A program made the translations under genes and the position numbers. Positions 6,079-11,819 of a DNA stretch of 11,819 bases are shown in pieces. How positions within the stretch are numbered: position 1 is the first letter of the stretch; each line of letters opens with the position of its first letter. The notes beneath the pieces are model-generated. The model searched no databases. It was not told the origin of the DNA and was given only the letters and a program-made list of their open reading frames with translations. Source of the stretch: DATLAN01 sp035527455 (GTDB lineage: Bacteria > Planctomycetota > Planctomycetia > Pirellulales > Thermoguttaceae); the NCBI GenBank assembly GCA_035527455.1, contig DATLAN010000245.1, positions 1 through 11,819 of the forward strand, in the 5' to 3' direction.

Positions 6079-7305
6079 ATGCCCCTGACCGCCGCCATGC
6101 CGACCGCCGATCTGGCCCACGACGAGCCGCGGCCGTACCTGTGGACGATGAACTTCGGCCCGCAGCACCCGGCCACGCACACCACGATTCGGCTGGTGCT
6201 GAAACTCGACGGCGAGCGGGTCGTCGACGCGATGCCCGACATCGGCTACCTCCACTCCGGCTTCGAGAAACTGGGCGAACACCTCGACTACAACCAGTAC
6301 GTCACCGTCACCGACCGGATGAACTACGTCTCGCCGATGGCCAACAACGTGGCCTGGCACCTGGCCGTGGAGAAGCTGCTGGGCATCGAGGTCCCGCCGC
6401 GCTGCCGGTATCTGCGGGTGATCGTCTGCGAGCTGTCGCGGATCACCGACCATCTGCTGTGCCTGGGGGCGATGGGGCTCGATACGGGCGCGTTCACGCA
6501 CTTCATCTACGCCTTCAATCCGCGGGAATGGATTTGCGACGTCTTCGAGGCCCTCTGCGGAGCCCGATTCACCAACAGCTACACCCGGGTGGGCGGCTTG
6601 ATGTACGACGCCACGCCGAAGGCCGTCGCGATGATCCGCGATTTCCTCGGGCGAATCCCCAAGCCGCTGGCCGACATGGACCGGCTGCTGGGCCGCAACC
6701 GCATCTTCCGCGACCGGACCGAGGGAGTCGGCGTCTTGACCCGGGAGGAAGCGATCCGCCGCAGTTGCAGCGGGCCGGTCGCCCGGGCCAGCGGAGTGAC
6801 GCGCGATCTGCGCCGCGACGACCCGTACCTCGGCTACGAGGATTTCGATTTCGACGTCTGCTGCGCCACGGCCGGCGATTGCTTCGCCCGATACATGGTC
6901 CGCATGGCCGAGATGCGCGAAAGCATCAAGATCATCCGCCAGGCGGTCGAAAACCTGCCGGCCGGTCCGGTCAACGTCGGGGACGACGCCCGGGTGATCC
7001 TGCCGAAGAAGGAGGCCGTGTTTCGGACGATCGAGGGTCTGATCACGCATTTCGAGCTGGTGATGGGCAATCGCGGTTTCGAGGTGCCGTGCGAAGAGGT
7101 ATACTGTGCGACCGAGGCGCCCAACGGCGAGTTGGGTTTTTACGTGGTCGGCGACGGCACGTCGAGGGCCTACCGTGCCCGGTGCCGTCCGCCGTCGTTT
7201 ATTCATTTAGCCCTGTTTCCCCACTTGATCCGCGGCCACATGCTCAGCGACGTGGTGGCGGTGCTGGGGAGTTTGAACGTAATCGCCGCGGAGTTGGATC
7301 GATAG
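6079..7305 (+). CDS. nuoD: NADH-quinone oxidoreductase subunit D (quinone-site subunit)
   Basis: The 408-residue 49-kDa-type subunit forms the quinone-reduction site with NuoB. The signatures are NFGPQHPATHT (25-35), IGYLHSGFEKLGEH (55-68) and DRMNYVSPMANN (79-90). His34 and Tyr83 correspond to the quinone-headgroup residues known in Thermus Nqo4 (His38, Tyr87). SFIHLALFPHLIRGHMLSDV near the C-terminus, ending in ELDR, is typical. There are no CxxC pairs of a [NiFe] hydrogenase large subunit, which argues against a hydrogenase. The ATG at 6079 follows the nuoC stop by one base. The TAG stop lies within the repeat shared with the nuoB end. Confidence 0.97.
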   Translation: MPLTAAMPTADLAHDEPRPYLWTMNFGPQHPATHTTIRLVLKLDGERVVDAMPDIGYLHSGFEKLGEHLDYNQYVTVTDRMNYVSPMANNVAWHLAVEKLLGIEVPPRCRYLRVIVCELSRITDHLLCLGAMGLDTGAFTHFIYAFNPREWICDVFEALCGARFTNSYTRVGGLMYDATPKAVAMIRDFLGRIPKPLADMDRLLGRNRIFRDRTEGVGVLTREEAIRRSCSGPVARASGVTRDLRRDDPYLGYEDFDFDVCCATAGDCFARYMVRMAEMRESIKIIRQAVENLPAGPVNVGDDARVILPKKEAVFRTIEGLITHFELVMGNRGFEVPCEEVYCATEAPNGELGFYVVGDGTSRAYRARCRPPSFIHLALFPHLIRGHMLSDVVAVLGSLNVIAAELDR

Positions 7306-7332
7306 CCGCTTGCGGCTTCGCACCCATCACGA
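7302..7332 (+). repeat. Short repeat at the nuoD-nuoE junction, copy 2
   Basis: This second copy of the element at 5534-5564 (26/31 identical) begins ATAGCCGCTTGCGGCTTCGC. It contains the palindrome GCCGC-TT-GCGGC and carries the nuoD stop codon TAG at 7303-7305. It fills nearly the whole 34-bp gap up to the nuoE ATG. Confidence 0.8.
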
Positions 7333-7339
7333 CAAGTCC

Positions 7340-7825
7340 ATGCCCACCGCCCAACGCATCCTGACCGACGAGATCCGCGACGCCATCGAGGCGTACTTTC
7401 CGCGGTACGCGACGCGGCAGGCGGTGACCTTGCCGGCTTTGCACGTGGTCCAGGAGCGATTGGGCTGCGTTCCCCAAGAGGCCGTGGTGGAAATTGCCGA
7501 GTTGTTGGAGTTGGCCCCCGCGCAGGTGCAGGACACGCTGTCGTTCTACGGGTTCTTCAAGCAGGACCAGCCGCTGGGCCGGCGGCGCGTCTGGGTGTGC
7601 CGGTCGATCAGTTGCGCCTTGCGGGGCGGAGAAGATTTGCTGGAATATCTCTGCGAGAAGCTGGGCGTCCGGCCCGGCGAGACGACCGACGACGGGCGCG
7701 TGACGCTCGAATTCGCCGAGTGTCTCGGGGCGTGCGAGCACGCGCCGGCGATGCTGGTTGATGATACGCTGTACGGAGATTTGACGAAGGAGAAGATTGA
7801 TGAGTTGGTTCGGTCGTGGGAGTGA
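7340..7825 (+). CDS. nuoE: NADH-quinone oxidoreductase subunit E ([2Fe-2S] subunit)
   Basis: The 161-residue thioredoxin-like subunit carries cluster N1a beside the FMN site of NuoF. The four Cys ligands are present in the usual two pairs: VCRSISC (Cys87, Cys92) and AECLGAC (Cys128, Cys132). The N-terminal helical domain shows the usual LPALHVVQERLG (31-42). I place the start at the ATG at 7340. The frame extends upstream to a TTG at 7310, but that part lies in the intergenic repeat and is not NuoE-like. There is no strong Shine-Dalgarno (GACAAG only). It is followed by a 144-bp repeat-filled gap before its partner nuoF. Confidence 0.96.
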   Translation: MPTAQRILTDEIRDAIEAYFPRYATRQAVTLPALHVVQERLGCVPQEAVVEIAELLELAPAQVQDTLSFYGFFKQDQPLGRRRVWVCRSISCALRGGEDLLEYLCEKLGVRPGETTDDGRVTLEFAECLGACEHAPAMLVDDTLYGDLTKEKIDELVRSWE

Positions 7826-7838
7826 GGAAAATGGGAGC

Positions 7839-7884
7839 GCGACCCCCCACAACGCGACCTTCCGCAACGCGACCCCCCGCAACG
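7839..7884 (+). repeat. Three 15-bp tandem repeats between nuoE and nuoF
   Basis: The units GCGACCCCCCACAAC, GCGACCTTCCGCAAC and GCGACCCCCCGCAAC lie head to tail (7839-7883), followed by a partial GC. The third unit provides the left arm of the hairpin at 7874-7895. Confidence 0.85.
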
Positions 7885-7910
7885 CAGTGCGGGGGCGTTT
7901 GGTGTTTTTT
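7874..7910 (+). terminator. Terminator-like hairpin inside the nuo operon
   Basis: The stem is CCCCCGC (7874-7880) pairing with GCGGGGG (7889-7895) over an 8-base loop. It is followed by CG, TTT, GGTG and six T (7905-7910). The T-tract is offset by nine bases, so termination would be partial at best. The downstream genes nuoF to nuoH need transcription, so read-through or a further promoter must exist. I see no clear promoter in the rest of the gap. Confidence 0.4.
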
Positions 7911-7923
7911 GGAAATGCGACTT

Positions 7924-7965
7924 CCCATTCCCTCGCCCCCATTCCCTCGCCCCTAACCCCTAGCC
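7924..7965 (+). repeat. Pyrimidine heptamer array just upstream of nuoF
   Basis: Six heptamers are in register: CCCATTC CCTCGCC, the same 14-bp pair again, then CCTAACC CCTAGCC. The array ends four bases before the nuoF GTG start. It replaces the purine-rich stretch normally expected for ribosome binding. Confidence 0.85.
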
Positions 7966-7969
7966 GCCC

Positions 7970-9358
7970 GTGACTGAATACGAACCCGTCCTGCTGGCGA
8001 ACATCGACAAGCAAGACAGCCACACGCTGGCCGTCTACGAGTCCGGCGGTGGGTATCGGGGATTGCGCCGGGTGTTGAAGGAGATGTCGCCGGCCGAGGT
8101 GGTCGAGACGGTCCGGGCGAGCCATCTCCGTGGACGCGGCGGCGCCGGGTTCCCCACCGGATTGAAATGGTCTTTCTTGCCGCAGCGACATCCCGGCCCG
8201 ATCTATTTCTGCCTCAACGCCGACGAAAGCGAGCCCGGCACGTTCGTCAACCGCGTGCAGATGGAACGCGATCCGCACCAGATCCTCGAAGGGGCGATCA
8301 TCAGTTGCTACGCCACGCAAGCCCGGGTCGCTTACGTCTATCTGCGATACGAATACCCGCTCTGCCGCAAGCGGATGCAGGCGGCGATCGACCAGTGCTA
8401 CCAGGCCGGCTACCTGGGCAAGAACATCCTCGGCTCGGACTTCTCGCTGGACGTCACCATGCACGTGGGTGCGGGGGCCTACGTCTGCGGCGAAGAGACC
8501 GGGATGATCGAGAGCCTGGAGGGAAAGCGGGCGTGGCCGCGGATCAAGCCGCCGTTCCCCGCCGCCGCGGGACTGTTCGGCAAACCCACCGTCGTCAACA
8601 ACGTCGAGACGATCGCCTGCGTGAAGCACATCGTCGATCGCGGCGTGGCGTGGTTTCGATCCATGGGCACGCCGCCCGACCCTAACGACCCCCGCGATCC
8701 GGGCAGCTTCGGACCGAAACTCTTCGGCCTCAGCGGCCACGTCAACAAACCCGGCTGCTACGAGGCCCCGCTGGGGATTACGTGCCGGGAATTGATCGAA
8801 GAGTTCGGCGGCGGCGTGTGGAAGAACCGCCGGGCGAAGGCGGCCGTGCCGGGCGGCCTCAGCATGGGCGTGATGACCGAAGCCGAGTTCGACACGCCGC
8901 TGGATTATGCCGCACCGATGAAGGTCGGCTGCCTGGGCCTGGGCACGGGGTGCGTGGTCGTGCTCGACGAGACGTACTCCATGGTCGATTTCCTCCACAA
9001 CAGTTGCCGCTTCTTCGCCCATGAGAGCTGCGGCCAGTGTACGCCCTGCCGCGAAGGGACCCATTGGGCCGTGCAGATGCTGGAACGGATCAAGGCGGGC
9101 AGGGGACGGCTGAAGGACCTGGATCTGCTGCTGGAGATCGGCGATTCGATCGGCATCATGCCGGGCACGACGATTTGCGGGCTGGCCGACGGGGCGGCCT
9201 GGCCGATCAAGAACGCCATCCGCAAGTTCCGCGATGAGTTCGAGGATTACATCAAGAGGACCAATCCGACCGGGTATATGGAGACTGAGCCGGTCGATGC
9301 GCTGGAAGACGTAGACGAGAGAGACTGGCCTGTACTCGAGAAACCGGCCTTGGTTTAG
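7970..9358 (+). CDS. nuoF: NADH-quinone oxidoreductase subunit F (NADH/FMN-binding)
   Basis: The 462-residue subunit binds NADH, FMN and [4Fe-4S] cluster N3 and starts electron transfer in complex I. Motifs in order: GRGGAGFPTGLKW (55-67, FMN/NADH site), NADESEPGT (83-91), GAYVCGEETGMIESLEGKR (169-187), an SLBB region around 250-300, and the N3 ligands ESCGQCTPC (Cys354, Cys357, Cys360) with Cys403 in TTICGL. The start is GTG at 7970. An in-frame TAG at 7961 excludes anything longer, and the protein matches the family from its first residues. There is no Shine-Dalgarno, because the upstream sequence is a C-rich heptamer array. The last 25 residues are acidic and variable. Confidence 0.97.
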   Translation: MTEYEPVLLANIDKQDSHTLAVYESGGGYRGLRRVLKEMSPAEVVETVRASHLRGRGGAGFPTGLKWSFLPQRHPGPIYFCLNADESEPGTFVNRVQMERDPHQILEGAIISCYATQARVAYVYLRYEYPLCRKRMQAAIDQCYQAGYLGKNILGSDFSLDVTMHVGAGAYVCGEETGMIESLEGKRAWPRIKPPFPAAAGLFGKPTVVNNVETIACVKHIVDRGVAWFRSMGTPPDPNDPRDPGSFGPKLFGLSGHVNKPGCYEAPLGITCRELIEEFGGGVWKNRRAKAAVPGGLSMGVMTEAEFDTPLDYAAPMKVGCLGLGTGCVVVLDETYSMVDFLHNSCRFFAHESCGQCTPCREGTHWAVQMLERIKAGRGRLKDLDLLLEIGDSIGIMPGTTICGLADGAAWPIKNAIRKFRDEFEDYIKRTNPTGYMETEPVDALEDVDERDWPVLEKPALV

Positions 9359-9391
9359 TACTGCAGCGCTATGTTGAGCGATGCATTCATC

Positions 9392-9471
9392 ATTTAGCCG
9401 GCGGGCTTGCCCGCCGTGTTGATCGTGGGGTTTGTGAGGAAACACACGGCGGGCAAGCCCGCCGGCTAAAT
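9392..9471. repeat. Inverted pair of REP-like palindromes between nuoF and nuoG, TTTAGCC family
   Basis: Perfectly complementary 28-bp arms (9392-9419 and 9444-9471) flank a 24-bp centre. Each arm begins ATTTAGCC and contains its own hairpin, CGGCGGGC-TT-GCCCGCCG. The nested inverted layout matches that at 2894-2956 and is related to 11210-11304. It ends 22 bp before the nuoG ATG. A transcript would form a very stable 28-bp hairpin, but no T-tract follows. Confidence 0.9.
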
Positions 9472-9493
9472 ACTCTCTTGCGGAATCAGGCTC

Positions 9494-11215
9494 ATGGCCG
9501 TTGTGACCATCGACCAACACGAAATCACGATCCCCGACGCCCGGCGGCTGAACGTCATCGAGGCGGCTCGGCTGGTGGGCATCGAGATCCCGCACTACTG
9601 CTGGCACCCGGGGCTCTCGGTCGTGGGAAGCTGCCGGATGTGCCTGGTCGAGATGGGCCGACGCGATCCGAGGACCGGCAAGGTCGAAATGCTGGAAAAA
9701 CTCGTCCCGGCTTGCAGCACGCCGGCCCAGGACGGCATGGTCATCGTGACCGACAGCGAGAAGGTGCGGCGTGCCCGGGCGATGGTCGAAGAGGGGTTGC
9801 TGCTGCGGCATCCGATCGACTGCCCGATCTGCGACAAGGCGGGCGAGTGCAGCTTGCAGGACTTTCATTTCAAGTACGGGCAGGGCGAGCGCCGGGCCGA
9901 CCTGCGGCCATTCACCAGCCGGCGGCGCGACGTCGGCGACGTGACCCTGTTCGTCGATCGCTGCGTGATGTGCAGCCGTTGCGTGCGATTTGCGGCCGAA
10001 GTCAGCGGCACCCACGAGTTGATGGTCACCCGCCGCGGCGCCCGCGAGGAAATCGACGTGGTCGACGGCTTTCCGTTGGCCAATAACCTCTCGGGCAACG
10101 TCGTCGATCTGTGTCCCGTGGGGGCCTTGTGCGACAAGGACTTCCTGTATCGCCAGCGGGTCTGGTACATGCGGAAACACCCGGGCGTGTGTACCGGCTG
10201 CGCGACCGGCTGTTCGATCTGGGTGGAAGAGAACCAGGACCGGATCTATCGGCTGCGGCCGCGCGAGAACCGGCTGGTGAACAAGTGGTGGATCTGCAAC
10301 GAAGGCCGCTACGGGTATCACCACGTCCACGACCCGGGACGATTGATCCGGCCGCGGCGGCGGGAAGGCGAATCGACGATCGAGTTGGATTGGACGACGC
10401 TGCCGAGCGAACTCGAGTCGCGACTGAAACGGGCCGGCCGGCTGGCCGTGGTGCTTTCGCCCCACCTGACGGTCGAAGAGGCGTATCTGCTCTGCAAGTT
10501 CGTCCGGCAAATCGACCGGCAGGCTGCGTTGGTGCTGGGGCCGATTCCGACTGTAGGTGCGGACGAGCATTTTCCCGGCGGGTTCACGGTTTCGGCCGAA
10601 AAGTGTCCCAATCGTCGCGGCGTGGAGGCGATCGTGGCCCATTTCTCCGACCGGATGACCATGTTCGAGGAATTCCTGCCCGAGTTGGAGCGCGGTCGCA
10701 TTCGCGGCGTCTGGGTGGCCGGCGGATACAAGACGGATTGGATTGACGAGACGACGGCCCGGCGATTCGACGCGGTGGAGGTGCTCGTCGTGCAGGATTT
10801 GTTTCCCTCGTTGCTTGGCATCGGCGCAGAAATAGGTGGGGCACGATTCCATCGTGCCAGGCACGTTGGAAACGTGCCCCACAGTCAACGGCACGTTGGA
10901 AACGTGCCCCACAGTCAACGGGCCACGTACGAACTGCCGGCGGCGGCCTTTGCCGAACGCAATGGGTCGTACGTCAATCGGGGCGATCGTTTGCAGTCGG
11001 CCCCTTGGGCGATCCGGCCTCCGGCGGGCGTGCGGACGGAGGGAAGCCTGTTTTGGGAGTTGCTGGGCAGGGCCGGACTGTACGACGCCCGGGCCGTGTT
11101 GAACGAAGTCGCACGCGAGATCCTCTACTTCAGCGCCGCGCTGGGACCCCTGCCGGACGTGGGGATCGATTTGAAGGTAAATTTGCTGGCCAACGACGAC
11201 AAATCGACCATTTAG
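9494..11215 (+). CDS. nuoG: NADH-quinone oxidoreductase subunit G, short form, with an in-frame repeat insertion
   Basis: The 573-residue Fe-S subunit relays electrons from NuoF to NuoI and NuoB. Cluster ligands in order: [2Fe-2S] Cys36, Cys47, Cys50, Cys74; N5 His106, Cys110, Cys113, Cys119; N4 Cys157, Cys160, Cys163, Cys207; and N7 Cys233, Cys236, Cys240, Cys268, a cluster kept only in some bacteria. A shortened molybdopterin-oxidoreductase-like domain follows (about 270-550). E. coli NuoG is about 908 residues, so this is a short form. At residues 448-476 a palindromic repeat with two HVGNVPHSQR copies interrupts the domain, but the frame resumes at once in the conserved LPAAAFAERNGSYVN. 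The ATG at 9494 has only a weak AGG upstream. The TAG stop overlaps a repeat. Confidence 0.96.
   Translation: MAVVTIDQHEITIPDARRLNVIEAARLVGIEIPHYCWHPGLSVVGSCRMCLVEMGRRDPRTGKVEMLEKLVPACSTPAQDGMVIVTDSEKVRRARAMVEEGLLLRHPIDCPICDKAGECSLQDFHFKYGQGERRADLRPFTSRRRDVGDVTLFVDRCVMCSRCVRFAAEVSGTHELMVTRRGAREEIDVVDGFPLANNLSGNVVDLCPVGALCDKDFLYRQRVWYMRKHPGVCTGCATGCSIWVEENQDRIYRLRPRENRLVNKWWICNEGRYGYHHVHDPGRLIRPRRREGESTIELDWTTLPSELESRLKRAGRLAVVLSPHLTVEEAYLLCKFVRQIDRQAALVLGPIPTVGADEHFPGGFTVSAEKCPNRRGVEAIVAHFSDRMTMFEEFLPELERGRIRGVWVAGGYKTDWIDETTARRFDAVEVLVVQDLFPSLLGIGAEIGGARFHRARHVGNVPHSQRHVGNVPHSQRATYELPAAAFAERNGSYVNRGDRLQSAPWAIRPPAGVRTEGSLFWELLGRAGLYDARAVLNEVAREILYFSAALGPLPDVGIDLKVNLLANDDKSTI
10836..10920. repeat. 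Palindromic repeat with 30-bp tandem duplication inside nuoG
   Basis: The element opens with GTGGGGCACG (10836-10845), which is complementary to CGTGCCCCAC (10873-10882). Two inner hairpins lie between them, GGCACG-N7-CGTGCC at 10840-10858 and at 10860-10878. A 30-bp unit then occurs twice, exactly (10861-10890 and 10891-10920). Its length is a multiple of three, so the duplication preserves the reading frame. I recall GTGGGGCACG-type palindromes as a common dispersed planctomycete repeat, but cannot check copies outside this window. Confidence 0.9.
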
Positions 11216-11304
11216 CCGCGGGACTTGTCCCGTGCAAAAGGGTGCGGAATGGAAACGCCAACTTGCCGCGTGGCTGGCGCGCCGGGCAAGCCCGGCGGCT
11301 AAAT
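11210..11304. repeat. REP-like inverted pair between nuoG and nuoH, TTTAGCC family
   Basis: The left element (11210-11234) is ATTTAGCCG followed by CGGGAC-TT-GTCCCG. The right element, read on the minus strand (11277-11304), is ATTTAGCCG followed by CCGGGC-TT-GCCCGG. The arms share the ATTTAGCC end and the TT loop, but their stems have diverged, unlike the perfect pair at 9392-9471. The nuoG stop codon TAG (11213-11215) is part of the left element. Confidence 0.8.
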
Positions 11305-11342
11305 GGAAGTGTTCGAGCGAAACCGGCTGAATGGAAGCACCT

Positions 11343-11819
11343 ATGGCCGACTCCCGTCAAATCATCGAAGCCCTGATCAAGATCGCCCTGCTGATCGGCG
11401 CCTTGATGACCGCGGCGGCGTACCTGGTGCTGCTGGAGCGGTGGATCGCCGCCTGGATCCAGGACCGGCGGGGACCGAATCGGGTGGGCGTGCCGCTGAC
11501 GAAGATTCGTTTGTTCGGACTCGGCCAGCCGATTGCCGACGGCGTGAAGTTCCTCTTCAAGGAAGGTCTCACGCCCGGCCACGTCGATAAGCTCCTTTAC
11601 TTCCTCGCCCCGGTGACGATCTTCGTGGCCGCGCTGGCCGTCTTCGCCGTGATCCCCTTCGGCAGCGTGTTGCCCGAGACGGGGCTGGAAAGCGGCCAAG
11701 AGCCCATCCGGCTGGTCGTGGCGCCGGGCATCGACGTGGGCATGATCTACGTGTTCGCCGTCGGCGGGATCGCCGTCTACGGCGTGTTGTTGGGTGGTTG
11801 GGCGAGCAACAACAAGTAC
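11343..11819 (+). CDS. nuoH: NADH-quinone oxidoreductase subunit H (N-terminal 159 residues, cut by window edge)
   Basis: The open frame runs to the last base without a stop, giving 159 of the expected 330-440 residues. NuoH is the membrane subunit joining the peripheral arm to the proton-pumping arm and lining the quinone tunnel. The signatures are ERWIAAWIQDRRGPNRVG (32-49), GLGQPIADGVKFLFKEG (59-75) and VGGIAVYGVLLGGWASNNKY at the edge. Helices appear near 9-30, 83-104 and 129-150. I chose the ATG at 11343 because GGAAG lies five bases before it. An in-frame ATG at 11331, adding MEAP, has no such site but cannot be excluded. Upstream is the repeat-filled 127-bp gap after nuoG. Confidence 0.95.
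   Translation, partial: MADSRQIIEALIKIALLIGALMTAAAYLVLLERWIAAWIQDRRGPNRVGVPLTKIRLFGLGQPIADGVKFLFKEGLTPGHVDKLLYFLAPVTIFVAALAVFAVIPFGSVLPETGLESGQEPIRLVVAPGIDVGMIYVFAVGGIAVYGVLLGGWASNNKY

Noticed and set aside
7310..7339. TTG start extending nuoE upstream
   Set aside because: The added residues come from the nuoD-nuoE repeat, and NuoE similarity begins after the ATG at 7340.
5013..9358. Reading the B-C-D/E-F set as a [NiFe] hydrogenase (Hox/Ech-like)
   Set aside because: NuoD lacks the paired CxxC nickel ligands and has the quinone-site His34 and Tyr83. NuoA, a full NuoG and NuoH are present, all consistent with complex I.
7244..10918. A 1224-codon open frame on the minus strand opposite nuoE, nuoF and nuoG
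   Set aside because: It lies antisense to well-conserved coding sequence, has no family motifs, is rich in Arg/His/Pro/Asp as expected from the mirror of GC-rich codons, and part of it is the translated palindromic repeat.

Overview
The window is GC-rich and carries the start of a bacterial respiratory complex I operon (nuoA to nuoH, plus strand, cut off inside nuoH). Left of it are a small plus-strand gene set, one minus-strand peptidase gene, and the first codons of another minus-strand gene. Gene content, GTG/TTG starts, a secreted Tyr/Trp-rich small protein and above all the many short palindromic and heptameric intergenic repeats suggest a planctomycete, probably of the Pirellulales. That assignment is inference from style; no marker gene here proves it.

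Layout. 1-75: possible N-terminus of a minus-strand gene. 139-215: eleven tandem heptamers. 261-2883 (plus): a polytopic membrane protein of unknown role, an exported alpha/beta-hydrolase (lipase-like), ruvX (yqgF), and a small exported Tyr-rich protein. 2894-2956: an inverted pair of REP-like palindromes between convergent genes. 2964-4148 (minus): an M20 zinc peptidase/deacylase with a TTG start behind a perfect AGGAGG. 4149-4563: a divergent control region with a minus-strand promoter, a structured stretch ending in a plus-strand intrinsic terminator, and then a good sigma-70-type promoter for nuo. 4564-11819: nuoA, B, C, D, E, F, G and partial H.

How the genes work together. NuoE, F and G form the NADH-oxidising arm (FMN plus Fe-S chain). 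NuoB, C and D form the connecting quinone module (cluster N2). NuoA and NuoH are the first membrane subunits. All visible cluster ligands are intact, including the four Cys of cluster N7 in NuoG. The remaining subunits (I to N) would lie beyond the right edge.

The unusual part is the repeat load inside this core operon. The A-B and C-D junctions are tight, but every other junction visible (B-C, D-E, E-F, F-G, G-H) holds a repeat. Three of these repeats contain the stop codon of the gene before them. The E-F repeats include a terminator-like hairpin and a pyrimidine heptamer array that runs up to the nuoF start. A palindromic repeat with a 30-bp tandem duplication lies inside nuoG in frame and is translated as about 29 extra residues. 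No defence system, CRISPR array, tRNA, rRNA or transposase gene was seen.
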